Origin: AP-15 sp963797115
GTDB taxonomy: Bacteria; Pseudomonadota; Alphaproteobacteria; ATCC43930; CGMCC-115725
Direction: 5' to 3'
DNA: 64,000 bases
NCBI GenBank assembly: GCA_963797115.1
Contig: CAWCOH010000001.1
Location: 1-64,000, forward strand
Shown here: piece by piece, positions 23,981-32,280 of the stretch
How positions within the stretch are numbered: the first letter of the stretch is position 1
Layout of the letters: each line of letters opens with the position of its first letter
Made by a program: the position numbers and the translations under genes
Notes under the pieces: model-generated
Seen by the model: only the letters and a program-made list of their open reading frames with translations
The model's database searches: none
Told to the model about the DNA's origin: nothing

Positions 23981-25207
23981 TTGGCCGTTCGCCGTCACCA
24001 TAAGCGGGTACTCATTTATAGCCACGACAGCTTCGGGCTTGGGCACCTTCGCCGTTGCCGAGCGATCGCGCACTCGCTGGTCGACGCAGATCCTGCGGTT
24101 TCAGTGCTAATTCTTTCCGGCTCGCCCATAATCGGCAGCTTCGACTTTCGCTCCAGAGTCGATTTTGTGCGGGTGCCCGGTGTCATCAAGCTGCGCAACG
24201 GGGAATATGTCTCGCTGAACCTGCACATCGATCTCGATGAGACGCTGGCGATGCGCTCCTCTATCATCCGGCATACAGCCGATATCTTCGACCCCGACCT
24301 CTTGATCGTCGACAAGGAACCCCTCGGGCTACGGGGCGAGGTGCGTGACACGCTGGATCTGCTGCAACGTCGTGGAACGGCGTTGATCCTGGGGCTGCGA
24401 GACGTGATGGACGATCCCGAAGCGCTCGAGAGCGAATGGGAGCGCAAGCAGGCGGTGCCCGCCCTATCCGAGTGTTACGACGAGATTTGGGTATACGGGT
24501 TACCCCAGATTTGCGATCCGCTCGCCGGGCTTTCGGTCCCCCAAAGCGTGCGCCGGCGTATGACTTACACGGGTTACCTGCGGCGTAGCGCGGTCGAACT
24601 CCAGGTCGCACCTGAGGTCCAGGACATTATCGAGAGCGATTTCCTCTTAGTTACGCCTGGCGGCGGCGGCGACGGCGAAGCGTTGATCGATTTGGTGTTG
24701 TCGGCGTACGAGTACGATTGTGCCATCCCGTCTCCCGCCTTGCTCGTGTTCGGCCCGTTCATGCTGCCCGAGCAGCGGGCGGCTTTCGCCGACCGCGCCT
24801 CGCGGCTCAACAACGTCCGTGCGATCACCTTTAATACGCGGCTGGAGTCCCTGATGGCTCGTGCCGCCGGGGTAGTCGCGATGGGCGGCTACAACACCTT
24901 CTGCGAGATCTTATCTTTCGACAAGCGGGCGCTGATCGTGCCACGAACCGCCCCTCGTCTGGAACAGTTTATCAGGGCGCGGCGTGCCGCCGAGCTCGGC
25001 TTGCTGACGATGCTGTCCGAAGAGGACGGTCGCGACCCTCGAGCGATGGCCGCTGCTCTGCGCCATTTGACCGAGCAGCCTCCTCCCTCGACGGTCGAAG
25101 TTCCTGGTTTGCTCGACGGAATGCTGACCGTAAATCGGCTCGCGCGGAAATGGCTGGATAGGGGTCGAGCCGGATGCTTTGAAGCACGTGAGCGTCTCGA
25201 AGCATGA
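23981..25207 (+). CDS. MurG-like glycosyltransferase (COG4671 type) 1
   Basis: This is a predicted GT-B glycosyltransferase of the COG4671 group. The N-terminal domain opens with RVLIYSHDSFGLGHLRRCRAIAHSL, where the GxGHxRR motif resembles MurG. The C-terminal donor site is seen in LLVTPGGGGDGEALIDL, AAGVVAMGGYNTFCEILSF and RTAPRLEQFIRARRAAELGL. The frame is open from 23891, but TTG 23981 places the start just before the fold and leaves room for a divergent promoter; the start is uncertain. It is the first gene of a rightward run and its stop overlaps the next start as ATGA. Sugar donor and acceptor are unknown. Confidence 0.82.
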   Translation: MAVRRHHKRVLIYSHDSFGLGHLRRCRAIAHSLVDADPAVSVLILSGSPIIGSFDFRSRVDFVRVPGVIKLRNGEYVSLNLHIDLDETLAMRSSIIRHTADIFDPDLLIVDKEPLGLRGEVRDTLDLLQRRGTALILGLRDVMDDPEALESEWERKQAVPALSECYDEIWVYGLPQICDPLAGLSVPQSVRRRMTYTGYLRRSAVELQVAPEVQDIIESDFLLVTPGGGGDGEALIDLVLSAYEYDCAIPSPALLVFGPFMLPEQRAAFADRASRLNNVRAITFNTRLESLMARAAGVVAMGGYNTFCEILSFDKRALIVPRTAPRLEQFIRARRAAELGLLTMLSEEDGRDPRAMAAALRHLTEQPPPSTVEVPGLLDGMLTVNRLARKWLDRGRAGCFEARERLEA

Positions 25208-26598
25208 GCGTGGCGGCGCCGCCCTCACCCGTAGCTGGCCGCGTCGCCTTCCTCCTGAAGGGCTATCCGCGGTTATCCGAGACCTTCATTGCGCAAGAGA
25301 TCCTCGCTCTCGAGCGGCGCGGGCTGGAAATTCTCATTGTTTCGTTACGCCATCCGACGGATCGTGCGACACATCCTGTCCACCGCCTAATCAGCGCTGA
25401 GCTACTCTACCTTCCGGAATATCTCTACCAGGAAACCCATCGCGTATGGCGCGGGTGGTGGCGCTCTCGCCGGCGTGCGGGCTACCGTAAGGCACGGGCG
25501 GCCTTCCTCGCCGACCTGTGGCGAGACCCAAGCCCGAACCGCGTCCGCCGCTTCGGTCAGGCTCTGGTCCTCGCGGCGGAGTTGCCGCCGGACGTCGACC
25601 ATCTCCATGCGCATTTTCTGCATACGCCCGCGTCAGTTGCCCGCTACGCGTCGATAATAACCGGGCTCAATTGGACGGTTTCAGCCCATGCCAAGGACAT
25701 CTGGACAATTCCGACCTGGGAGAAACGTGCGAAGCTTTCCGAAGCAACTTGGGTTGTGGCCTGTACGGAAGTAGGGCGCAGCCACCTCGCGAGCCTTTCG
25801 CCTCGCATCGACACCGTCACACTCTGCTATCATGGGATCGATTTTGAGCGCTTTCCGCCACCGCCGGCTCGACCCCTTGGCGGGGACGGCGGCGACCCGC
25901 GAAATCCGGTCGTTCTCTTGTCGGTCGGCAGGCTTGTAGCTAAGAAGGGCTACGACGACTTGCTCGCGGCGCTGGCGCTTCTGCCTTCCGGCCTCAAATG
26001 GCGGCTCGTCCATATCGGCGGAGGGGCGCTCGGAGCTGCGCTCCGTCGTCAGGCCCAACGCCTAGGCCTCTCGCAAAGGATAGAGTGGCGAGGTGCACTG
26101 GCGCAGCCTCAGGTACTTGCCGGATATCGCGGAGCCGACCTCTTTGTGCTTGCTTCAAAGCCGGCAAGAGATGGCGACCGCGATGGACTGCCAAACGTCC
26201 TCATCGAAGCTCAGAGCCAGCGGGTGGCTTGCGTCACGACCGACGTGGCAGGGATACCCGAGCTGATCGAGCACGGGGTGACAGGGTTGCTCACGGCACC
26301 CAATGACCCGGTGAGGCTTGCTCAGAAAATCGCCGCGCTGATCCGGAACCCGGCGAGACGCGCTGGGTTGGCCGCCGCAGGCGAGCAGCGTGTGCGCAGC
26401 CTCTTTGGCATGGACCCGGGCATTGACGCGCTGGCGCGACGTTTTGGGTTGAACCAATCCGGGCCGCTGGCTCACGCCCCACTCGATCTTTCGCCGCCGT
26501 TGTGCCACGTCGCCTCGCTTGATGCCGATAAGCCGGTGCTGGAGTTTCCGCTACTCGAGGGTGTCGCCCCGCTCCGGTCAGACCCAAGTCCCCCGTAG
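25204..26598 (+). CDS. GT4 family glycosyltransferase 1
   Basis: This is a retaining GT-B glycosyltransferase of 464 residues. The acceptor domain contains GYPRLSETFIAQEILALERRG near residue 18, a motif typical of exopolysaccharide GT4 enzymes, and HLHAHFLHTPASVARYAS near residue 135. The donor domain shows VVLLSVGRLVAKKGYDDLLAAL, LPNVLIEAQSQRVACVTTDVAGIPELIEHGVTGLL (given in parts: the catalytic Glu lies in IEAQ) and DPVRLAQKIAAL. ATG 25204 overlaps the preceding stop, so translation is coupled. A C-terminal extension of about 45 residues after RRFGLNQSG has no clear match. A role in assembling a surface glycan is likely. Confidence 0.88.
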   Translation: MSVAAPPSPVAGRVAFLLKGYPRLSETFIAQEILALERRGLEILIVSLRHPTDRATHPVHRLISAELLYLPEYLYQETHRVWRGWWRSRRRAGYRKARAAFLADLWRDPSPNRVRRFGQALVLAAELPPDVDHLHAHFLHTPASVARYASIITGLNWTVSAHAKDIWTIPTWEKRAKLSEATWVVACTEVGRSHLASLSPRIDTVTLCYHGIDFERFPPPPARPLGGDGGDPRNPVVLLSVGRLVAKKGYDDLLAALALLPSGLKWRLVHIGGGALGAALRRQAQRLGLSQRIEWRGALAQPQVLAGYRGADLFVLASKPARDGDRDGLPNVLIEAQSQRVACVTTDVAGIPELIEHGVTGLLTAPNDPVRLAQKIAALIRNPARRAGLAAAGEQRVRSLFGMDPGIDALARRFGLNQSGPLAHAPLDLSPPLCHVASLDADKPVLEFPLLEGVAPLRSDPSPP

Positions 26599-26607
26599 CG
26601 GTCCAGC

Positions 26608-27705
26608 ATGCGCATCGCCTTTTACGCGCCCCTGAAGCCACCCGACCACCCAGTCCCGTCTGGGGACCGCCGAATGGCGCAGCTTCTTTTTAAAGCTGTC
26701 GGCATGGCCGGACACGAGCCGCTGCTCGTCTCCCGCTTTCGCAGCTACGACGGTGGTGGCAATGCCCTCCGGCAGGCTCGGCTTGGCGCACTCGGTCGGC
26801 GGATTGCCGAGCGCCGATTGCGACATTGGCGAGGGTCTCCGGCGTCGGCGCCCAACCTTTGGTTCTCCTACCACGTCTATCACAAAGCGCCAGATTGGCT
26901 GGGGCCGATCGTCGCAGATGGGCTCGGCATCCCGTATGTTGTGGCAGAGGCCTCGGTAGCCCCGAAACAGGCGCGGGGCTCTTGGGCGCTCGGTCATCAA
27001 GCGACCGAATGGGCGATCCGGCAGGCCGCTGCCGTGATCGGGCTGAACCCTGCTGATCGCGAATGTGTCCTGCCGGCTCTGCGAGACCCTCAGCGCTGGA
27101 TCGCTTTCAAGCCGTTCATCAATGCGGAGGCTTACGGATGCGACGCTCGACGAGAGGGCGGTCCGCCTCGACTGATAACCGTCGCGATGATGCGTCCGGG
27201 CGACAAGCTGACCTCGTACCAGATCCTTGGCGACGCTTTATCGCGCTTGGTCGATTTGCCGTGGTCGCTGGAGGTGATTGGCGACGGCCCGGCCCGTTCT
27301 GACGTTTTGGGCGCGCTCGCCGCGCTAAAAGGTCGTGTGACCTGGATGGGATCTCTTGATCGTAAATCAGTTGCGGAGCGTCTGGCCGCAGCCGACATTT
27401 TCGTTTGGCCGGCCAACAACGAAGCCTTTGGCATGGCGTTGCTCGAGGCGCAGGCGAGTGGGCTGCCCGTGGTGGCGGGAGCAGCTGGCGGGGTGGAGGA
27501 AATCGTCGTATCCGGGAGTACCGGACTGCTGGTCCCCGTTGGGGACGCCCCGGCCTTTGCAGCAGCAGCGCGTAGGTTGATCACGGATTGCGGGCGGCGT
27601 TCGGCGTTCGGCGCGGCAGCCCGGCGGCGCGTTCTCCGCGACCACGACCTGCCGGTGGCTGCCCGCAGACTGGCTGACGTGCTTGGCCGAGCCCAGGCTG
27701 CTTGA
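26608..27705 (+). CDS. GT4 family glycosyltransferase 2
   Basis: This is a second GT-B enzyme, 365 residues, starting nine bases after the previous gene. It opens with MRIAFYAPLKPPDHPVPSGDRRMAQLLF, the usual first strand and loop (residues 1-28, cited in part), then LWFSYHVYHKAPDWLG and PYVVAEASVAPKQARG in the acceptor domain. The donor domain has MMRPGDKLTSYQ, RVTWMGSLDRKSVAERLAAAD, WPANNEAFGMALLEAQASGLP with the EAFGMALLE donor-binding motif, and GGVEEIVVSGSTGLLVPVGD. It is likely to act in sequence with the other glycosyltransferases of the cluster. Specificity is not visible. Confidence 0.88.
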   Translation: MRIAFYAPLKPPDHPVPSGDRRMAQLLFKAVGMAGHEPLLVSRFRSYDGGGNALRQARLGALGRRIAERRLRHWRGSPASAPNLWFSYHVYHKAPDWLGPIVADGLGIPYVVAEASVAPKQARGSWALGHQATEWAIRQAAAVIGLNPADRECVLPALRDPQRWIAFKPFINAEAYGCDARREGGPPRLITVAMMRPGDKLTSYQILGDALSRLVDLPWSLEVIGDGPARSDVLGALAALKGRVTWMGSLDRKSVAERLAAADIFVWPANNEAFGMALLEAQASGLPVVAGAAGGVEEIVVSGSTGLLVPVGDAPAFAAAARRLITDCGRRSAFGAAARRRVLRDHDLPVAARRLADVLGRAQAA

Positions 27706-27738
27706 TACGAACATGCAAGCGAGCCATTCAGCCGCGGA

Positions 27739-28986
27739 ATGCCGGCTTCAGCCTCTTCGGCGCAATGCTTTTCCCGAAATTTCGTGACCGGATCGGTCTT
27801 ATTTTACGTCCAGCACCTGCTCGGTATCGGGCATTTGCAGCGAGCTTTGTATCTCGTTGACGCTATCGCCCTAGAAGATATCGCGGTGACGTTGGTGTTG
27901 GGCGGGGAGCCGCCCCCGTGGCCCATTTTCGCGCAGACCGAGCGCCTTGTTCAACTTACGCCAGTCAGCGCTCGCGACGCGAGCTTTAAAGAACTCGTCG
28001 GCCCGTATGGCCGGCCGATCGACCAAGAACTGAAGAGCAGCCGGCGAGAGGCGCTTCTCGCTGCGTTCGATGCGGCAAGGCCCGATGTCGTCATGATCGA
28101 AGCCTTTCCATTCGGGCGGCGCGCGTTCCGGTTCGAGCTCGAACCATTGCTCGAAGCGGCTCGAGCACGCCGTCCTCGGCCTTGGATGCTCTGCTCGCTC
28201 CGCGACATCGTGGTTGCGCCTGACGAACCGACGCGCCGCCGCGACATTATCGGCAGGGTGCGGGCCGATTTCGATTTCGTGCTGGTCCACGGCGATCCCG
28301 ACTTCATAGCTCTGGACGAGAGCTTCCCCGCGGCGCCGGAGATCGCCGACCGTTTGATCTATACCGGATATATCGGCGCGCCGGAGCAACCGGACGCGAA
28401 AGGCGAAACTGCCGGCGCCGGGGAGGTATTGGTCTCGGTTGGCGGCGGTGCGGTCGGCGAAACCCTGCTGACGACAGCGGTTGAGGCTAGCCGTCGCGGG
28501 TGTCTCACCGGTCTGACTTGGCGTCTGCTCGCCGGGCCCAACCTGCCTGCGGGCACATTCGATCGGCTGGCGGCCGATCTGCCGGGGGGTGTGATTCTCG
28601 AGCGCTATCGGCAGGAGTTTCCGCAGATGTTGCGGCGCTGTCGTGTCTCGGTAAGTCAAGCAGGATACAACACGATCCTCAACATCCTCGCCGCCCGCGC
28701 CCCGGCTGTGGTCGTGCCGTTCACGGCCGAGAAGGAAACAGAGCAGCGGTTGCGGGCGGAACGATTGGCCGCCCACGGGGTACTCGAACTGGTCGATGAA
28801 GCCGATCTCACACCCGACCAACTCAGTCACGCGATAGAATGCGCTATTGAGCGCGGCGCCCGGACTATTCCGGTGCGTAAGGATGGAGCGCGACGCGCCG
28901 CCAGCCTGATCGGGAGCATAATTCGCGATCCCGAGAAGGTTACCCGACGTCAGCGGGTTTTATGTTGCGGCCTCCCGGCATTATGA
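27739..28986 (+). CDS. MurG-like glycosyltransferase (COG4671 type) 2
   Basis: A second COG4671-type enzyme of up to 415 residues. The fold begins at SVLFYVQHLLGIGHLQRALYL, so GTG 27784 is an alternative start to ATG 27739. The donor site is seen in VLVSVGGGAVGETLL, RCRVSVSQAGYNTILNILAARAPAVVVPF (given in part) and AEKETEQRLRAERLAAHGVLE, close in pattern to MurG. It resembles the first gene of the run in plan but differs in most positions, so the pair is more likely ancient paralogues or unrelated members than a recent duplication. It lies 33 bases after the GT4 gene and 43 bases before the deacetylase gene. Confidence 0.83.
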   Translation: MPASASSAQCFSRNFVTGSVLFYVQHLLGIGHLQRALYLVDAIALEDIAVTLVLGGEPPPWPIFAQTERLVQLTPVSARDASFKELVGPYGRPIDQELKSSRREALLAAFDAARPDVVMIEAFPFGRRAFRFELEPLLEAARARRPRPWMLCSLRDIVVAPDEPTRRRDIIGRVRADFDFVLVHGDPDFIALDESFPAAPEIADRLIYTGYIGAPEQPDAKGETAGAGEVLVSVGGGAVGETLLTTAVEASRRGCLTGLTWRLLAGPNLPAGTFDRLAADLPGGVILERYRQEFPQMLRRCRVSVSQAGYNTILNILAARAPAVVVPFTAEKETEQRLRAERLAAHGVLELVDEADLTPDQLSHAIECAIERGARTIPVRKDGARRAASLIGSIIRDPEKVTRRQRVLCCGLPAL

Positions 28987-29029
28987 TCGGTGGATCAGTC
29001 AGCTGCGAGGCGAAGATCTGGCGTCGACA

Positions 29030-29815
29030 GTGCGATGGTCGGATCTGACCAACGAGCTCCACCGCTGGACCGAGGCCGGACGGGTCGCGACTTTGTGGTG
29101 GCGCGACGATGATGCCACAGTGCCGAGCGATCGGCTCGATCGGCTCCTTTCGATCAGTGGCGAAATTCCGATCGCGCTCGCGGTTATTCCCGCCGATGCT
29201 GACCCGCGGCTCGCCGCATGGCTTGCACATCCCCTTCGGTCGCGCCAAACAGCGCGTCTCTTTGTCCTTCAACACGGTTGGCGCCACCAGAGCCACGCCG
29301 TCGACGGCAAAAAGAGCGAGTTTCCTCCGGAGCGTTCGCGTCAGGCGGTGGCGTGCGATCTGGCTCGTGGCCGAATACGATTGGCAACGCTTTTCGAAGC
29401 TCGTGCTCTCCCCGTGCTGGCGCCGCCATGGAACCGGTTTGATTGCGATTTCCTGTCGCTCCTGGTCGATCGCGGGCTCGGCGGAATATCGAGTGTTGGC
29501 CCGCGGCGATGGGTTTGCCCAGCTCCGGGTGTCGTTGCTGCCAACGTGCATGTCGATCTGGTCGCGTGGACCGGGGATCGTGGGTTTATCGGGGAAGAAG
29601 CCGCGCTGCGGGGTCTGATCAGGCACCTCCAGGCGCGACGTTCTAAAGATGTCGACGCGGAGGAACCGACGGGCATACTGACGCATCATTTGGTTCAGGA
29701 CGAAGCGACAGACACGTTCCTGCGCAAGCTTGCCGCCATCACCGGGGTGCACCGCGCGGCGCGCTGGCTCGATGCAACGGAGGTCTTCGCGAACGGCGTT
29801 TGCTCTTTACCGTGA
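29030..29815 (+). CDS. polysaccharide deacetylase-like protein
   Basis: A 261-residue protein with the NodB-homology pattern of carbohydrate esterase family 4, as seen in cluster-associated variants. LWWRDDDATVPSDRLDRLL (residues 23-41) supplies the metal-binding and catalytic aspartates, VLQHGWRHQSH (residues 78-88) the His pair, and LAPPWNRFDCDFLSLL the substrate groove. EEPTGILTHHLVQDE near residue 215 holds the C-terminal His. No signal peptide is visible, so it probably acts in the cytoplasm on a lipid-linked or nucleotide-linked intermediate. GTG 29030 opens MRWSDL. The stop overlaps the next start as GTGA. The reaction is inferred to be removal of an N-acyl or O-acyl group. Confidence 0.78.
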   Translation: MRWSDLTNELHRWTEAGRVATLWWRDDDATVPSDRLDRLLSISGEIPIALAVIPADADPRLAAWLAHPLRSRQTARLFVLQHGWRHQSHAVDGKKSEFPPERSRQAVACDLARGRIRLATLFEARALPVLAPPWNRFDCDFLSLLVDRGLGGISSVGPRRWVCPAPGVVAANVHVDLVAWTGDRGFIGEEAALRGLIRHLQARRSKDVDAEEPTGILTHHLVQDEATDTFLRKLAAITGVHRAARWLDATEVFANGVCSLP

Positions 29816-30330
29816 CCCGTTACGCCTATCCGACCTCGGCCATGATTGGTGATTACCTTCGCGCCGCCGCCGGGCTCGTTCCAACAGCGGCAATGCTCGC
29901 GACATTGCCTCTTGGCAGCGTCACGACCGTTGTGCTGGGCGGTTTTGCAGCTCTTTTTGCGGGGTTCGGCATTCGCACGATAATCCGTCACCAGACCCGT
30001 GTCGAAGTCACCGGGTCCGCGTTGCATGCAACGGGGTTGCGCCGTGCCTCCATAATCTGGGAGGAACTCGACCGAATGAGCCTTGCCTACTACTCCACGC
30101 GCCGAGACAGGCGAGAGGGTTGGATGCAACTCGATCTTCGCTCTGGGCGTTCGCGCATCCGAGTCGACAGCCGCATCACCGGATTTGCCGGGCTGGTCGA
30201 GATTTCGGCCAGGGCAGCCGAAGCCCGCGGCTTGACCTTGAACTCGGCCACCGCGGCTAATTTGGCTGCTCTCGGCGTGAGGTCGGGCGTCGAACGTCAT
30301 ATACGGGAACCCGTGGGAGATCCCGTTTGA
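29812..30330 (+). CDS. small membrane protein of the glycan cluster
   Basis: A 172-residue protein that I do not recognise by name. GTG 29812 overlaps the deacetylase stop. Two hydrophobic helices (about residues 12-30 and 36-55) are followed by a soluble part with a PH-like strand pattern: RVEVTGSALHATGLRRASIIWEELDRMSLAYYSTRRD (residues about 63-99, cited only to locate it), WMQLDLRSGRSRIRVDSRITGFAGL, then an Ala-rich helix. The layout is like the bacterial PH-domain membrane proteins. Its stop overlaps the TTG start of the ABC ATPase gene, so it sits inside the coupled unit and may join the glycan and transport halves of the operon physically or only by position. Confidence 0.7.
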   Translation: MTRYAYPTSAMIGDYLRAAAGLVPTAAMLATLPLGSVTTVVLGGFAALFAGFGIRTIIRHQTRVEVTGSALHATGLRRASIIWEELDRMSLAYYSTRRDRREGWMQLDLRSGRSRIRVDSRITGFAGLVEISARAAEARGLTLNSATAANLAALGVRSGVERHIREPVGDPV

Positions 30331-32228
30331 CCGACCTGCTCGCTGTCCACGATCTTCACGTTCGTTTCGCGGCGCCGGGCGGCTTTATCCGCGCCGTCAC
30401 CGGCGTCTCATTCCGCGTCCGCCCACGCTCGACTGTGGCACTCGTTGGCGAGTCGGGTTCGGGAAAATCGGTCGTCAGCCAGACGATCCTCCGCATTCTG
30501 CCGCGCAGCGCGGAAATTACCAGTGGCAAGATTTTGTTTGCGGATCCTCGGCTGGGCGGCACGGTCGTCGACCTCACAAAGCTGCCGACCGACGGCGTGG
30601 CGATGCGCGCGATCCGCGGTGGGCGTATTTCGATCATCTTTCAGGAGCCGATGACATCGCTGTCACCAGTCCATACCATAGGTAATCAGATTAGCGAGTC
30701 ACTACGGCTCCACCGCCCGGCGAGCGGCGGCGAGGCCACCGAGTTGACCGAGGATATGCTTCGCCTCGTGGGTTTTCCGGACCCAGAGCGGGCCGTGCGC
30801 AGCTACCCGTTTGAGCTGTCGGGTGGGCTACGCCAGCGCGCGATGATCGCGATGGCGCTGGTTTGTCGCCCTGCTCTACTGATTGCCGACGAGCCGACGA
30901 CCGCGCTCGATGTAACGATCCAGGCGCAGATCCTCAAACTAATCATCGAGCTTCAGCACGAGTTCAGCATGGCGATGCTGTTGATCACACACGATCTCGG
31001 CGTCGTCGCCAACGTCGCCGAAGAGATCGTCGTGATGTACCGCGGCGAGGTCATGGAGAGCGGCACTCTCGACGACATTTTTCAGCGAGCCGAGCATCCT
31101 TACCTGCAAGCGTTGCTCCGCGCCGTTCCGCGATTTGACATGAAGCCCGGCGAGCGCCTCGTCCCGATCCGCGAGATCCCGCCGGGAGACGCCCCGCATC
31201 TGATGGCGGAGAAGGCGGAATGGCCGGTCGATGCCACCGGGCCGCTGCTGGAATGCGTCGACGTTCGTAAGTCCTTTACGATCCGGAAAAGTGGATGGTT
31301 CGGGAGCGGCAATTCCGGACCTCGGGTGGTTGCCGTGGACGAGGTCAGTCTCAGGATCGAGCGAGGCGAGTGTCTCGGGCTGGTCGGCGAAAGTGGATGC
31401 GGCAAGACGACCCTCAGCAAGGTATTGTTGCGAGCGGTGTCGCCCAATTCAGGGTCCGTCACCTTCAACGATCACGGTCGGCCGATCGACGTGCTCGCTC
31501 TCGAGGGCGAGGATTTGAAGGGATTTCGGCGGCAGGTGCAGTTCATTTTTCAAGACCCCTTCGGGTCGCTGAACCCGCGGATGACCGTTTACGATATTAT
31601 CGAAGAGCCGCTTGTGATCCATGGTATCGGTGACGCGCGCTCGCGCCGCGAGATGGTTCACGAACTCGTCGCGTTGGTAGGCCTCAATTCGCGCCATTTG
31701 AGGCGTTACCCGCACAGCTTCTCCGGAGGGCAGCGGCAGCGCATCGGCATTGCTCGCGCGCTGGCCCTGCGCCCCGGTTTAGTGATTTGCGACGAGCCCA
31801 CTTCAGCGCTCGACGTTTCGATCCAAGCCCAGATTCTCAATCTACTGATGGATTTGAAGCAGAAGCTTTCTCTCACCTATCTGTTCATTTCCCATAATCT
31901 TGCCGTGGTCGACTACATCGCGGATCGCATTGCGGTAATGTGTGCAGGCCGGATCGTCGAGATAGCGGATCGTGCAACTCTGTTTCGGGACCCGATCCAT
32001 CCGTACACGCGGGCGCTGCTCGCTGCCGTACCCGCTCCGGATCCCTCGCACTGCCTCGACTTCCACCAGCTAATGGAAGACAAAGCCTCCGACCCGGCCG
32101 CCTGGCCTGAACCGTTCCGACGTGAACCGGGGAATCTGCCGTCACTGATCGAGATCGCTCCGGGCCACTTTGTCGAAGCGGCGGCATCGCCTGCTGTGAT
32201 AGTGAGGGCGCCAGAGGTCGCGCTCTGA
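30327..32228 (+). CDS. fused oligopeptide-type ABC importer ATPase (OppDF-like)
   Basis: Two ATP-binding domains in one 633-residue chain energise a peptide/opine/nickel-type importer at the inner membrane. Domain 1 has GESGSGKSVVSQTILRIL, a Q-loop ISIIFQEPMTSLSPVHTI, the signature LSGGLRQRAMIAMAL and LLIADEPTTALD. Domain 2 has GESGCGKTTLSKVLLR, VQFIFQDPFGSLNPRM, FSGGQRQRIGIARAL and LVICDEPTSALD. The Leu in place of Gln in the first signature is common in this fused type. The start is TTG 30327, overlapping the previous stop as TTGA. The solute-binding protein follows about 50 bases later. The closest functional model is YejF. Confidence 0.92.
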   Translation: MTDLLAVHDLHVRFAAPGGFIRAVTGVSFRVRPRSTVALVGESGSGKSVVSQTILRILPRSAEITSGKILFADPRLGGTVVDLTKLPTDGVAMRAIRGGRISIIFQEPMTSLSPVHTIGNQISESLRLHRPASGGEATELTEDMLRLVGFPDPERAVRSYPFELSGGLRQRAMIAMALVCRPALLIADEPTTALDVTIQAQILKLIIELQHEFSMAMLLITHDLGVVANVAEEIVVMYRGEVMESGTLDDIFQRAEHPYLQALLRAVPRFDMKPGERLVPIREIPPGDAPHLMAEKAEWPVDATGPLLECVDVRKSFTIRKSGWFGSGNSGPRVVAVDEVSLRIERGECLGLVGESGCGKTTLSKVLLRAVSPNSGSVTFNDHGRPIDVLALEGEDLKGFRRQVQFIFQDPFGSLNPRMTVYDIIEEPLVIHGIGDARSRREMVHELVALVGLNSRHLRRYPHSFSGGQRQRIGIARALALRPGLVICDEPTSALDVSIQAQILNLLMDLKQKLSLTYLFISHNLAVVDYIADRIAVMCAGRIVEIADRATLFRDPIHPYTRALLAAVPAPDPSHCLDFHQLMEDKASDPAAWPEPFRREPGNLPSLIEIAPGHFVEAAASPAVIVRAPEVAL

Positions 32229-32280
32229 GCCGGGTCGGTTCCGATCAGATCACCAGACCCGAGTTGCAGGGAGGAGATGG

